DNA of 64,000 nucleotides from Neobacillus sp. YX16 (GTDB lineage: Bacteria > Bacillota > Bacilli > Bacillales > Cytobacillaceae): the NCBI RefSeq assembly GCF_030123505.1, contig NZ_CP126115.1:820001-884000 (forward strand). The letters run 5' to 3'. The notes under the pieces were generated by a model. It ran no database searches. It saw nothing but the letters and a program-made list of their open reading frames with translations, and was not told where the DNA came from. The position numbers and the translations under genes are program-made. How positions within the stretch are numbered: the first letter of the stretch is position 1; each line of letters begins with the position of its first letter. This document shows, one piece after another, positions 9,194-18,053 of this stretch.

Positions 9194-10069
9194 ATGAAGT
9201 CTGCTTTAATACTCGGGGGAACGCAATTTGTTGGCAAAAGATTGGTGCAATTATTAGTAAATGAAGGAGTAGAAGTGACCATTGCGACAAGAGGTTTGAC
9301 GCCTGATTCCTTTGGTAATCAAGTTACTAGATTGATAATGAACCGTGAAGACGCAGAATCAATGGATCAAGCTTTTAAGGATAAGGAATGGGATGTTGTT
9401 TTCGATCAAACCTGTTATTCATCACAAGAAGGCCTTGATACACTGAAGGCACTAAAAGGAAAAGTTAAAAAGTATCTATTTACTTCGAGTCAGGCAGTTT
9501 ATGATTTTGGGACAAATTGTACTGAGGAAAGCTTTAATCCACTGGAGTTTCCGCCTGTATTAAAATCGAGGAGAGAATACATAGGGTATGTTGGATATCA
9601 AGAAGCAAAACGAGCAGCGGAGGCAATCCTTTTTCAGAATTCAGACTTCCCTGTGACTGCCGTCCGTTTTCCAATTATTATTGGAAAAGACGATTATACC
9701 AATCGTTTAAACTTCCATGTTGAGCATGTGAAAGAAGGAAAAGCGATGTTCATTGAACATCCTAACTTTAGATATAGTTTTATTGACTCAGGCGAAGCGG
9801 CTTCCTTTTTATTAAGTATGGCGAAGTCAGATTATCATGGACCGATTAATCCAGGTTCTGAGGAAGATATCAGTTTGAGCGAATTAAACGGTTTAATTGA
9901 GGAACTAATTGGCACTAAAGCGATCTTAAGTGTAGATGGTGACCCATCTCCTTATAATTTGCCTGGATCGTGGTCGGTGAATACGAGTCTTGCTCAGTCC
10001 ATGGGGTTCAGTTTTACATCGTTAGATAATCTTTTGAAAAATTTAATCCAACACTATTCAAAGTTTTAA
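9194..10069 (+). CDS. NAD-dependent epimerase/dehydratase family protein
   Basis: A 291-residue extended SDR. The N-terminal nucleotide-binding motif is LGGTQFVGKRLVQLL, and the catalytic Tyr/Lys pair is in GYQEAKRA. The length fits atypical UDP-glucose-epimerase-like Bacillus proteins that act on nucleotide sugars or are of unknown substrate. Start: ATG 9194 seven bases after GGGGGAG, preferred over the TTG immediately before it. A GNAT gene follows after 16 bases, so they may be co-transcribed. Confidence 0.82.
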   Translation: MKSALILGGTQFVGKRLVQLLVNEGVEVTIATRGLTPDSFGNQVTRLIMNREDAESMDQAFKDKEWDVVFDQTCYSSQEGLDTLKALKGKVKKYLFTSSQAVYDFGTNCTEESFNPLEFPPVLKSRREYIGYVGYQEAKRAAEAILFQNSDFPVTAVRFPIIIGKDDYTNRLNFHVEHVKEGKAMFIEHPNFRYSFIDSGEAASFLLSMAKSDYHGPINPGSEEDISLSELNGLIEELIGTKAILSVDGDPSPYNLPGSWSVNTSLAQSMGFSFTSLDNLLKNLIQHYSKF

Positions 10070-10085
10070 TAGAGGGGGAAATACC

Positions 10086-10523
10086 GTGAGTATTCGGAAG
10101 ACAACATTAGATGAGCTAGATTCATTAACAGAGCTATTTGATTCCTATAGAGTGTTTTATAAGCAGGAATCTAATTTTGAAGGTGCAAAATCCTTTTTAA
10201 AAGAAAGAATACTAAATGAGGATTCAGTCATTTTTATCGCATATGATGAGGATTATCCGGTTGGTTTTGTTCAGCTATATCCAACCTTTTCCTCTGTTAG
10301 TATGAAACGGTCATGGGTCCTTAATGATTTATATGTAAATGCATCTGCTCGCAAAAAGGGTTTTGGAGAGAAACTAATTCAAAAATCCATTGAATTTGCT
10401 GAGGAAACAGGTGCCAAAGGATTATCATTAGAAACAGGTCAGGAAAATGTAACAGCTCAAAGACTATACGAAAAAATCGGCTTCAAAAAAGAATCTAATT
10501 ACTTTTACTATTTTTCTTTATAA
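10086..10523 (+). CDS. GNAT-family N-acetyltransferase
   Basis: A 145-residue GNAT protein. Acetyl-CoA is bound by NASARKKGFGEKLI (motif A), and the C-terminus has ENVTAQRLYEKIGF, the usual motif B. GTG start with GAGGGGGAAATACC upstream. It closely resembles the protein at 11457-11906 (shared PVGFVQLYPTFSS/VIGFAQLYPVFSS and WVLNDLYV/WLLNDFFI), suggesting duplication. Substrate unknown. Confidence 0.87.
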   Translation: MSIRKTTLDELDSLTELFDSYRVFYKQESNFEGAKSFLKERILNEDSVIFIAYDEDYPVGFVQLYPTFSSVSMKRSWVLNDLYVNASARKKGFGEKLIQKSIEFAEETGAKGLSLETGQENVTAQRLYEKIGFKKESNYFYYFSL

Positions 10524-10580
10524 ATGGATAAGATTACACATACTACCTTTATAAGAAAAAATTCTTTGGAGGTAGCTAGA

Positions 10581-10727
10581 ATGAATAATGAAACGCAAAA
10601 TGATACGATTATTTGTAATGAAGCGTTGCGTGGTAAACCGTATCTGGATATTGACCGTGTGATTACAGAAGGTAACCCAAAAAGTTCAAATCAATATGGA
10701 AGCAATCCGGAAGCGGCGGATAAATAA
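10581..10727 (+). CDS. Small hydrophilic protein of unknown function
   Basis: 48 residues, starting at ATG 10581, which has GGAGG eight bases upstream; a longer reading from 10524 lacks a ribosome site. The sequence contains NEALRGKPYLDIDRV and an asparagine/serine-rich tail. No known domain is apparent. A T-tailed hairpin follows directly, supporting a real transcribed unit downstream of the GNAT gene. Confidence 0.6.
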   Translation: MNNETQNDTIICNEALRGKPYLDIDRVITEGNPKSSNQYGSNPEAADK

Positions 10728-10743
10728 ATCATTTTAGGTGAAA

Positions 10744-10767
10744 AGAGGCGATAAGCCTCTTTTTTTT
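10744..10767 (+). terminator. Rho-independent terminator
   Basis: Stem AGAGGC/GCCTCT with GATAA loop and seven T residues. Confidence 0.9.
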
Positions 10768-10953
10768 GAAGTTAATCTAAAATTGAAGACTCATGATGAC
10801 CGAAAATTATAAAAGACGTGGAAAGTGGTAACCATGAACCGTTTCCTATCCAATGATCCCCGTCATGAACGGAAAGTAAATTTTATTATCTATCTTTTTA
10901 GAATTTTAGTAATATATTAGGTATACCATTTAAATGTAAAGGGAGGATGTCCC

Positions 10954-11460
10954 ATGGAGATTAGACAACTTACCTCTTCAGATGCAGAAAAATACTGGGA
11001 ACTAAGATTAGAAGCCTTAAAAAAGGCTCCAGAAGCATTTTTAACTAGCTATGAAGACGCTATGAAAAGAGAAAATCCGATTGCACAGGTTGAAAGTAAT
11101 TTTAAAACAGAAGGTAATTATACTTTTGGGGCGTTTGAAGGTAATGAGCTAATTGGTGTTGTAACACTTTTACAAGAGATGGCAGAAAAAATACAACATC
11201 GTGCAAACATTTTTGCGATGTATGTTACTCCCCGGAAACAAGGAGCAGGTGTGGGGGAAGCATTACTCACAGAAGCGATTAATAAAGCGAGATCAATCGA
11301 AGCAATTGAAAAAATTAATTTATCAGTTGTTGCAAGTAATGAACCAGCAAAGAAACTATATACGAAATTAGGCTTTAAGGTATATGGATTTGAAGAAAAA
11401 GCCATCAAACTGAATGGTGTTTACATGGACGATGAACATAGGGTGCTGCATTTAAAATGA
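10954..11460 (+). CDS. GNAT-family N-acetyltransferase
   Basis: A 168-residue GNAT protein with acetyl-CoA loop VTPRKQGAGVGEALL and C-terminal SNEPAKKLYTKLGFKVYGFE, then a YMDDEHRV ending typical of the RimI/ribosomal-alanine-like GNAT branch. GGGAGGATGTCCC precedes the ATG. Its stop overlaps the next GNAT start by four bases (ATGA), so the two are translationally coupled. Acceptor unknown. Confidence 0.87.
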   Translation: MEIRQLTSSDAEKYWELRLEALKKAPEAFLTSYEDAMKRENPIAQVESNFKTEGNYTFGAFEGNELIGVVTLLQEMAEKIQHRANIFAMYVTPRKQGAGVGEALLTEAINKARSIEAIEKINLSVVASNEPAKKLYTKLGFKVYGFEEKAIKLNGVYMDDEHRVLHLK

Positions 11461-11906
11461 AAAAACCCACCATTAGACAAGCAACCATACAAGACTTACA
11501 TAGAATAGTACCCATTTTTGACTCTTACCGAAAATACTTTGGTCAGAAAAAAGACCCGGATATGGTGGAAGAGTTTCTATTTGATAGATTTGAACACTTA
11601 GAATCCGTTATTTTTATTGCAGAGCAACAAGATGAAGTGATTGGATTTGCACAGCTTTACCCTGTATTTTCTTCCTTAACATTACAACGTGTTTGGCTGC
11701 TAAATGACTTTTTCATTGCTGAAGAGTTTAGGGGAAGCGGAGTTGGATCACAGCTTTTTACGGCCGTGAAGGAATTTACCTTATTAACAAAATCAAAAGG
11801 CATTGAACTATCAGTCGAACATACAAATAAAAAGGCATGGAGTTTTTGGGAAAAACAAGGCTTTAAACAAGATGAAGAATTTCGATATTATTTTTATAAG
11901 CTTTAA
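11457..11906 (+). CDS. GNAT-family N-acetyltransferase
   Basis: A 149-residue GNAT protein, coupled to the upstream GNAT gene by a four-base overlap. Motif A is EEFRGSGVGSQLF; motif B is NKKAWSFWEKQGF. It is clearly paralogous to the gene at 10086. Part of a five-member GNAT cluster with a glutathione-transferase-fold gene. Substrate unknown. Confidence 0.87.
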   Translation: MKKPTIRQATIQDLHRIVPIFDSYRKYFGQKKDPDMVEEFLFDRFEHLESVIFIAEQQDEVIGFAQLYPVFSSLTLQRVWLLNDFFIAEEFRGSGVGSQLFTAVKEFTLLTKSKGIELSVEHTNKKAWSFWEKQGFKQDEEFRYYFYKL

Positions 11907-11926
11907 CTAAAAAAGAGGTGGATAGA

Positions 11927-12928
11927 ATGACAGCAAATAAGCAGGGAAATATTGCGGCAGAAATTAAAACTGATGGGTCTTTTAACCGGCAGAAAAATAG
12001 ATTTAATACACCGTTTGGAGTTGGTGTAGGAGAACTGCCTGTTGAAGCGGGTAGATATCGACTATTATGGTCAGCAGTTTGCCCATGGGCACATCGTTCA
12101 GTGATTGTCAGAAGAATACTAGGATTAGAAGATGTAATCAGTTTAGGTACCGCTAGTCCGATGCGACCAAAACTTCCACATGTAGACTGGGAATTTTCTT
12201 TAGATGAAGGCGGGGTAGACCCTGTTTTAGGAATTCGCTATATGAGCGGAATCTATAAGAAAGCAGATCCAGATTATTCGGGGAGACCTACCGTTCCTGT
12301 CATCGTGGATGTGAAGGAACAAAAAGTTGTAAACAATGATTATTTCAAACTAACAAACTATTTAGAAACAGTCTGGGCTCCTTTTCATAAGGAAAATGCA
12401 CCAGATTTATATCCTGAATCATTACGTGAAGAAATAGATGCCCTAAACGATGTCATCTTCCATGAAGTGAATAATGGTGTGTATAAATGCGGCTTTGCTC
12501 AATCTCAGGATGCGTATGAGCTGGCATATGATATTTTGTTTGCTAGATTGGATGAATTAGAGAAGCGATTTTCAACACAACGTTTCCTGCACGGAGACTA
12601 TATTACCGATTCCGATGTACGGCTATTCGCTACATTAGTCCGTTTCGATGCTGCCTATTACTCCGCATTTAAGACCAATCGAAATCGGATTGTTGATTTC
12701 CCACATCTATGGGGTTATTTACGAGATTTATATCAAACACCTGGTTTTGGTGATACCACAGATTTTGATGCAATTAAAAGGCATTATCATCTATCGAACC
12801 ACATAGCAAGCGATGATCAAAAGGGGCATAATGGTATTTTGCCAAAAGGACCGGACCTTTCAGGACTTCATTCTCAGCATAACCGCCAAGAATTAAGTAA
12901 TAAGGAAGAAAAATTTCTCATTCGTTAA
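11927..12928 (+). CDS. Glutathione S-transferase-fold protein (glutathionyl-hydroquinone reductase/ECM4-like)
   Basis: 333 residues, beginning at ATG 11927 after AGAGGTGG. The N-terminal thioredoxin-fold part has SAVCPWAHRSVIVRRILGLE, where the cysteine of the CPWA motif is the catalytic residue in the ECM4/YqjG family. The all-alpha C-terminal domain carries LHGDYITDSDVRLFATLVRFD, also family-typical. These enzymes reduce glutathionyl-hydroquinones; Bacilli use bacillithiol in place of glutathione, so the thiol partner here is uncertain. A further GNAT gene begins 16 bases downstream. Confidence 0.85.
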   Translation: MTANKQGNIAAEIKTDGSFNRQKNRFNTPFGVGVGELPVEAGRYRLLWSAVCPWAHRSVIVRRILGLEDVISLGTASPMRPKLPHVDWEFSLDEGGVDPVLGIRYMSGIYKKADPDYSGRPTVPVIVDVKEQKVVNNDYFKLTNYLETVWAPFHKENAPDLYPESLREEIDALNDVIFHEVNNGVYKCGFAQSQDAYELAYDILFARLDELEKRFSTQRFLHGDYITDSDVRLFATLVRFDAAYYSAFKTNRNRIVDFPHLWGYLRDLYQTPGFGDTTDFDAIKRHYHLSNHIASDDQKGHNGILPKGPDLSGLHSQHNRQELSNKEEKFLIR

Positions 12929-12944
12929 GAAGGGAGTTGAGGTA

Positions 12945-13454
12945 ATGATTATTCGTAAAGCATTAGAAAGCGAATTACCATATATACGAGAACAAAGAGT
13001 AATCTCTTACAAGGAGCATGCTGCAATCATCCCTGAGGGTCATTGGCAGGCATTGAAACAGGCCATTTCATCGACGGCCGATACAAAGCCTGGAGTTGAG
13101 CTGCTAGTAGCAGAAGTAGATGGGGTGATTCTCGGAAGTGTTGCTTTGTTCCCGGCAGAGACAGATGCCTATGAAGGTAAGGTTGACGCGGTGGATTATC
13201 CGGAAATACGAATGCTCGCGGTTTCTCCAGCAGCGCGCGGGAAAGGAGTGGCTACGGCCTTAATTTCTGAATGTATTAAGCTTTCAAAAGAGAAGGGGTA
13301 CCATTCAATTGGGCTTCATACAGGCGAATTTATGAAAAATGCAATGAAACTATATGAGCGGATTGGTTTCGAAAGATTACCACAATATGACTTTATTCCT
13401 GCAAACGATGGCATTATTGTAAAAGCCTATCGATTATCCATAAACAATGAGTAG
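12945..13454 (+). CDS. GNAT-family N-acetyltransferase
   Basis: 169 residues with a GNAT core: EIRMLAVSPAARGKGVATALI (motif A) and GEFMKNAMKLYERIGFERL (motif B). GAAGGGAGTTGAGGTA precedes the ATG. Probably in one transcription unit with the ECM4-like gene upstream. Substrate unknown. Confidence 0.87.
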   Translation: MIIRKALESELPYIREQRVISYKEHAAIIPEGHWQALKQAISSTADTKPGVELLVAEVDGVILGSVALFPAETDAYEGKVDAVDYPEIRMLAVSPAARGKGVATALISECIKLSKEKGYHSIGLHTGEFMKNAMKLYERIGFERLPQYDFIPANDGIIVKAYRLSINNE

Positions 13455-13464
13455 GCGAAATACT

Positions 13465-13974
13465 ATGATAAAAATTTGAAAAGCAAATCGTGATTATGTA
13501 CATGGAATTTCTAAAGTATGCTCAGATGGGTACCGGGCCACGTACAGTAAAACACATAGTAAAGGATATATTGAGAGGATTATAAAAGAATTTTACAATA
13601 CTGAGAGAATAATGAGCGAAGTATCCACTACCAGCAAGCAGTGGGGAGGATATTTTGTTGCAATTGAAAATGACGAAGTAGTCGGGGCTGGTGGCGGAGG
13701 AATGATCAGCGGAACTTCAGGAGAAGTTTTTGTTTTGTATCTGAATCCCAGCCGGCGTAATGAGGGAATTGGCACCAAACTCCTGGATGCTATCACGAAG
13801 CAGCAGAAAGAAGACTATAATGCCACCGAGCAGTGGGTTTCTGTTAATAAAGATAATATAAAAGGAATTCCATTCTATGAGGCAAGAGGATTTGTTTTAC
13901 AACATGAACAACATGGGTATGGAAATGAAGTGGGAGAAAGCTACATATCATTAAGATATTGTCGTCCGATTTAA
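13465..13974 (+). pseudogene. GNAT-family N-acetyltransferase with in-frame TGA at codon 5
   Basis: From ATG 13465 the frame reads MIKI, then TGA (13477-13479), then KANRDYVHGISKVCSDGYR and continues without interruption to 13974. The 120-residue open part includes GAGGGGMISGTSGEVFVLYL and NPSRRNEGIGTKLL, a normal GNAT acetyl-CoA site. The stop lies where relatives have Arg or Lys (IRKAN), so CGA or AGA to TGA fits. A shorter product starting at ATG 13612 would lack the first strand and helices and is unlikely to fold normally. Confidence 0.7.
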
Positions 13975-14022
13975 TAAGGTATTTTAAAGAGCTAGTCTTC
14001 AAGGCTGCATAACTAATCAATT

Positions 14023-14053
14023 AAAAACACTTGTCATAGCGACAAGTGTTTTT
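14023..14053. terminator. Bidirectional terminator
   Basis: Perfect 13-bp stem AAAAACACTTGTC/GACAAGTGTTTTT, serving the GNAT gene and the convergent DUF454 gene. Confidence 0.85.
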
Positions 14054-14444
14054 AATTTTCTTTTGTAGATACTACAGGTCCTGTTTTTATTTTATAGATG
14101 AAGTAATAATATTTATATATCACAATCAATACGAGCATGACCCGGACCATTAGGCTATCAAGGATGAAAAAGGGAATGGCAATCATCACATCAGCGAATA
14201 ACAAAATCGTGAGCTTTTGTTTTAACGTCATCGACCTCTCTTTTACAAAAGTCTCTAAGTGGCGTTTATAGAGAGTGGTACCCTTGAACCAAATTTCAAA
14301 GCGCTCAGATCCTTTTACAAAACAGTAGGAAGCTAGTAATAATAATGGAGTTGTCGGTACCACTGGCAATATAAGACCCAGAACTCCTAAGCCCAGGGCA
14401 ATAAAACCGATAATAATATATAGAAGTTTTACAATTTTATTCAT
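14052..14444 (-). CDS. DUF454 (YbaN-like) membrane protein
   Basis: 130 residues with an N-terminal hairpin of two helices, LGVLGLILPVVPTTPLLLLA, which is the family signature, followed by CFVKGSERFEIW and a second pair of helices near the C-terminus. The family is widespread in inner membranes; function is unknown. The gene is monocistronic, transcribed towards a shared hairpin. Confidence 0.87.
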   Translation of the reverse strand: MNKIVKLLYIIIGFIALGLGVLGLILPVVPTTPLLLLASYCFVKGSERFEIWFKGTTLYKRHLETFVKERSMTLKQKLTILLFADVMIAIPFFILDSLMVRVMLVLIVIYKYYYFIYKIKTGPVVSTKEN

Positions 14445-14590
14445 ATCGCTTTGTCCCCTGTTCGTTCAATGTACCTCTATATTATAGCACTTTAAAAGAG
14501 AAAGTTTTTTGACAGATTAAGTACATTAAAACTGTTTTAACCACCATTATGTTAAAATAATGAGGTCTAGAGAATGGGGGCTGCTATTAA

Positions 14591-15046
14591 ATGATTACAT
14601 TCTATAAAGTTATCGTAGTGATACATATTTTTTCAGCGATTATGGGAATGGGTCCAGGCTTTATCCTTACGACCGTTGTAAAGTCGGGAAAGACAATGAC
14701 AGAATTAAGGCATTCCTATGCCGTTAGAAATAAACTGCACATCTTTGTGATGGTGGGCGGTACGCTTTTACTCATCACAGGTTTAATAATGGGCTTCATG
14801 AATCCAAGCCTGTTCCGGATGGGCTGGTATGTAACAAGTCTCGTACTTTTTTTAGCAGCTCTCGCAAGTGGACCACTTTTGTTATCACCGAGGTCTAAGC
14901 CAGTAAAGTCTTTATTAGCCTCTCACCAGGGGGAGGAAATCCCTGAAGAATATTATCGTTTATCAAAAATTCTATTCAGATATGAACACTTAGCAAACGT
15001 TATTTTTATTATCATTATAGCGTTAATGATTTTAAAACCATTTTAA
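14591..15046 (+). CDS. DUF2269-family membrane protein
   Basis: 151 residues, four hydrophobic helices, with HIFSAIMGMGPGFILT in the first helix and GGTLLLITGLIMGF in the second, matching DUF2269. An invariant histidine lies in the first helix (VIHIF). Function unknown. AATGGGGGCTGCTATTAA precedes the ATG. Confidence 0.82.
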   Translation: MITFYKVIVVIHIFSAIMGMGPGFILTTVVKSGKTMTELRHSYAVRNKLHIFVMVGGTLLLITGLIMGFMNPSLFRMGWYVTSLVLFLAALASGPLLLSPRSKPVKSLLASHQGEEIPEEYYRLSKILFRYEHLANVIFIIIIALMILKPF

Positions 15047-15053
15047 TATTAAT

Positions 15054-15090
15054 AAAAGGTACGGCACAGATTTGGTAGCCATACCTTTTT
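15054..15090. terminator. Bidirectional terminator
   Basis: Imperfect stem AAAAGGTA-GGC/GCC-TACCTTTT between convergent genes. Confidence 0.65.
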
Positions 15091-15094
15091 ACGC

Positions 15095-15871
15095 TTAAAT
15101 ATCTGAAAATAGATATTCTATTACTTCAGGAAATCTCTTTTTAAACGAAGTATAATTGTGTTCACCATCTTTAATCGTTTGGTAGCGGGTATCTTCAATT
15201 TTGCTGCTCAAAATTTCATAGATGGATTGAATCATATCTGTAAGCTGATTATTCAAATCTTTATCATCGCTGACTTCCTGAGTACCAAAATCCATATAAA
15301 ACCTCTCAACTGCAGATAAATCAGAATTCCTGACGAATACCTCGAGTTCCTCTTGGTTGCGATAATATCCAGGAGATATTGCCGCAATTCGCTTGAAAAT
15401 ATGTGGATAGCGGCAGGCTGCATATGTAGAGATAAGACCTCCTAATGAAATACCAGCCATCGAAGTCTGGTCCTTACGAGTTCGGTATTTATCGTCTATT
15501 AATGGTTTCAGTTCATTTACGATAAAGTCCAAGTATTGTTCACCTTTACCACCAGAAGAGCTGGGATGACCAATTACTTTCTCTGCGATTGCTCCGGTTA
15601 CCCATGGGCAGTATTCGTTAAAGCGTTCTTCTCCTTCAGGATTTAAGTCGATTGCTACCACGATTAATGCCATTTTGTTTTTATCTAAGAAATTTTTTAA
15701 TCCTAAAGATACGCCCTTAATGGCGCCATCATCTTCAAAAACATTTTGCCCATCGTGCATATACAAGACAGGGTATCGTTTTTTTGATTCATGATAACTC
15801 AAAGGCAGATACACTCGAATCATTCTTTCTTGAAGGAATGAGGACATATAAACGTGAAATTTTTCTATCAT
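15095..15871 (-). CDS. Alpha/beta-hydrolase esterase (Fes/IroE/YbbA type)
   Basis: 258 residues of the PF00756 esterase type. The oxyanion region is VLYMHDGQNVFEDDGA, the nucleophile elbow is AGISLGGLIS (Ser in GxSxGG), and the late DGEHNYTSF supplies the histidine. Related proteins hydrolyse siderophore trilactones or carbohydrate esters; there is no siderophore gene nearby, so the substrate is open. ATG 15871 has TAGGTG five bases upstream; a GTG at 15877 is the alternative. No signal peptide is visible, so it is cytoplasmic. Confidence 0.82.
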   Translation of the reverse strand: MIEKFHVYMSSFLQERMIRVYLPLSYHESKKRYPVLYMHDGQNVFEDDGAIKGVSLGLKNFLDKNKMALIVVAIDLNPEGEERFNEYCPWVTGAIAEKVIGHPSSSGGKGEQYLDFIVNELKPLIDDKYRTRKDQTSMAGISLGGLISTYAACRYPHIFKRIAAISPGYYRNQEELEVFVRNSDLSAVERFYMDFGTQEVSDDKDLNNQLTDMIQSIYEILSSKIEDTRYQTIKDGEHNYTSFKKRFPEVIEYLFSDI

Positions 15872-15944
15872 CAGCACACCTACTATTCTATAAACTCTAC
15901 TTCATTAATTTACCATATTAGTAAGAAAAGTGGTGGAATAAAAA

Positions 15945-15978
15945 CAGGCTGGGGAGATCGATTTGTCTCACCAGCCTG
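15945..15978 (-). terminator. Terminator of the Arg/Asp-rich small gene
   Basis: Stem CAGGCTGG/CCAGCCTG extended by GAGA/TCTC, ending in T residues on the minus strand. Confidence 0.75.
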
Positions 15979-16010
15979 CGGGAATTGTAATTATCCCTTT
16001 AAAGAATCAA

Positions 16011-16196
16011 TTAACCCCACCAGAATCTGTCTCTTCTACATCTTCTGTCGTCATCTCTTCTGTCATCATTTCTTCTGTCATCATCGCCAGCAATTCTTAC
16101 TCTATCAGCACGGATAATAACTTCTTCTGCATCAATAAAAACTCTTCTGACTTCTCTGCGATCATCATCATCACGACGTCTTCTTTCATTAGACAT
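16011..16196 (-). CDS. Arg/Asp-rich low-complexity small protein
   Basis: 61 residues. GGGGGG lies eight bases before the ATG and a proper terminator follows, so I take it as real despite low complexity. The ends are runs of Arg and Asp (RRRRDDDDRR; RRNDDRRDDDRR), around an ordinary-looking core VRRVFIDAEEVIIRADRVRI that could be a short beta-hairpin. The repeats in DNA are TCATC/TCGTC runs. Function unknown; similar charged proteins occur in spore formers. Confidence 0.65.
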   Translation of the reverse strand: MSNERRRRDDDDRREVRRVFIDAEEVIIRADRVRIAGDDDRRNDDRRDDDRRCRRDRFWWG

Positions 16197-16386
16197 TCCA
16201 TATCCCCCCTTTCAGGTTTGTACTATAAAATATGCTCGTACAAAATTATGTGATTGGACAAATTATACATTTTTCTATCGAAATAATTGATCTTAATAAA
16301 GCCAAGAAGGATTTTTGTTATACGGTGTGGAAATAAGGTAAAAATAAAGGATGGTGGAAGGTTACCTTGATTGGAGGAAGGTCAAT

Positions 16387-16932
16387 TTGGATATAGTTGA
16401 AAAAGCGCTGCAGTTAGCTAGTAAGTCTCATGAAGGACAATATCGAAAAAATACGGACATTCCATATATTACACACCCTGTGGCTGTGGGAATGCTGTTA
16501 GTAAAGAACGGGTACAGTGAGGAAATTGTTGCATCCGGAATCTTACATGATACGGTTGAGGATACGGAACTAACACTTGAAGACATCAAAAGGGAATTTG
16601 GAACAAAGATTGCTGAAATCGTTGAAGGCAGTTCGGAACCCGATAAATCCCTTCCATGGAAGGACAGGAAGGAGCATACCATTGAATACTTAAAAGGTGC
16701 TTCGGAGGAAATTCGAATTGTTGTTTGTGCAGATAAACTACATAATATTCGGTCCATTATAAGAGATTATGAAATAGTTGGCGAAGAGGTTTGGGCCAGA
16801 TTTAATGCAGGAAAGGAACAACAAAAGTGGTATTACACAAATATAGTAGAAAGCTTGGGGAGCCAATCCACCTTTGATTTACTTACAGAATTACGAAATG
16901 AAGTCAATCGACTTTTCAGGGAGACGGCTTAG
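16387..16932 (+). CDS. HD-domain hydrolase, small (p)ppGpp-hydrolase-like (MESH1/SpoT-HD)
   Basis: About 181 residues with the RelA/SpoT hydrolase HD motifs in order: HEGQYRKNTDIPYITHPV, GILHDTVEDTELTLEDI and FGTKIAEIVEGSSEPD, then CADKLHNIRSI. The two His and the HD pair bind manganese. No synthetase or regulatory domain is attached, so a small alarmone or nucleotide pyrophosphohydrolase is likely; the substrate is inferred. The TTG at 16387 follows GGAGGAAGG at good spacing; an ATG at 16351 is the alternative. The next gene begins within two bases of the stop. Confidence 0.82.
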   Translation: MDIVEKALQLASKSHEGQYRKNTDIPYITHPVAVGMLLVKNGYSEEIVASGILHDTVEDTELTLEDIKREFGTKIAEIVEGSSEPDKSLPWKDRKEHTIEYLKGASEEIRIVVCADKLHNIRSIIRDYEIVGEEVWARFNAGKEQQKWYYTNIVESLGSQSTFDLLTELRNEVNRLFRETA

Positions 16933-16933
16933 G

Positions 16934-17611
16934 ATGAAGGAGTATAAGGTTCATACATATGAAGAAGCTATAGAGGTAATAAGAGAAATTGGGTTTCTGC
17001 CATTGGCGAAACTCATCCCTAATTATCCCTCGCTCGATAGTATAACTGCGAAGGAACATTGGTATACGGGTTCCGAGCTGGATCCATGGCTGTGGCGTGC
17101 AAAGTTTCCAGGAGATGGATCAGCCGCATATGGTAAATTTGTTAAAAAGAAATCTGTTTTACTATCTACGGAACTGTTACCTTTCTATCGTGCTATTTTG
17201 GGATCTCCTCTTTCGATAGAAGCTCGGTATCAGGATGGGCTAATGTCGAGAGAAGCTGTAGAGCTGTTTGCGCTTATTAAGGAGAATGAAGGAATAGACA
17301 CTAGAGTATTGAGAGTAGAAGCAGGAATGAAGGATAAAGAAAAGAAGAAGTTATTTGATAACGCTCTTCTGGAGTTGCAGGGTTCCATGGATATATGTGT
17401 TTCAGGGACGAAAGCAAAGACGAATGATGCTGGTGAGAAAAATGGATGGAGTAGTACCTCTTTTGAAACAATGAACTATTGGGCAAAGAATCATAGGATT
17501 GATGATAGTCAGATTGAAAAGGAAGAAGCGAAAATGAAGGTAAGAGATCATTTTGCCTCCATTTGCAGTAATGAGGCAATGAAAGCCTTCAATAAAATAT
17601 TTGGGCTATAG
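16934..17611 (+). CDS. Conserved protein, AlkZ-related type
   Basis: 225 residues from ATG 16934, two bases after the upstream stop and therefore probably co-transcribed. Features are SELDPWLWRAKFPGDGSAAYG and KFVKKKSVLLSTELLPFY, found in a Bacillus/Paenibacillus family labelled AlkZ-related (recalled). AlkZ proteins are winged-helix DNA glycosylases, but this protein lacks an obvious QxQ catalytic motif, so activity is doubtful. Cytoplasmic, no membrane segment. Confidence 0.6.
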   Translation: MKEYKVHTYEEAIEVIREIGFLPLAKLIPNYPSLDSITAKEHWYTGSELDPWLWRAKFPGDGSAAYGKFVKKKSVLLSTELLPFYRAILGSPLSIEARYQDGLMSREAVELFALIKENEGIDTRVLRVEAGMKDKEKKKLFDNALLELQGSMDICVSGTKAKTNDAGEKNGWSSTSFETMNYWAKNHRIDDSQIEKEEAKMKVRDHFASICSNEAMKAFNKIFGL

Positions 17612-17638
17612 AGGAAATCACGACGATTTCCTTTTTTT
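17612..17638 (+). terminator. Rho-independent terminator
   Basis: Stem GGAAATC/GATTTCC with ACGAC loop and seven T residues, directly after the stop codon. Confidence 0.9.
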
Positions 17639-17756
17639 ATGCTCAAACAGACTGAAACGTAAACCATCTGCACCCCATTTTTTTAAACAACCCGTGATAC
17701 GAGCATGTCCACTCTATCCTACAATTCATATTTTATATAAAAAGGAGATGAAAAAT

Positions 17757-18047
17757 ATGAGTTGTAGAAAAAAACCGTTTTCGCTCTGCGTTTTTTCAGG
17801 TTACAGATGGTGCGGACCGGGCTGCAGCGGTCCAGGTGCTCCTATCAATGATGTGGATTCCTGCTGTTACAAACATGATTTATGTCTGAAGCGTGGAAAC
17901 TCCCCTTGTTACTGTGATAAACGTTTTATGGAATGCCTTCATTCCAAAATCAATCCTTGTACAAAAAAGGGCAGGCAGGCGAATGTCATGTATAAATTCA
18001 TGAAACTAAAAACAGGTTTCACATGTGGTCATCATAACAGATGCTAG
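17757..18047 (+). CDS. Small phospholipase-A2-like protein
   Basis: 96 residues, Cys-rich. The calcium loop is RWCGPGCSGPG and the catalytic pair lies in DSCCYKHDLCL (His and Asp), exactly the PLA2 order. Ten or more further cysteines probably form disulfides or bind metal. ATG 17757 has AAGGAG nine bases upstream; the frame is open further upstream but without a ribosome site. There is no clear signal peptide. Family members occur in Bacilli without a well-defined role. Confidence 0.82.
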   Translation: MSCRKKPFSLCVFSGYRWCGPGCSGPGAPINDVDSCCYKHDLCLKRGNSPCYCDKRFMECLHSKINPCTKKGRQANVMYKFMKLKTGFTCGHHNRC

Positions 18048-18053
18048 GCCAAA

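Noticed and set aside
13477..13479. TGA in the GNAT gene as selenocysteine
   Set aside because: The position is Arg/Lys in relatives, not Cys, and no hairpin of the same geometry follows.
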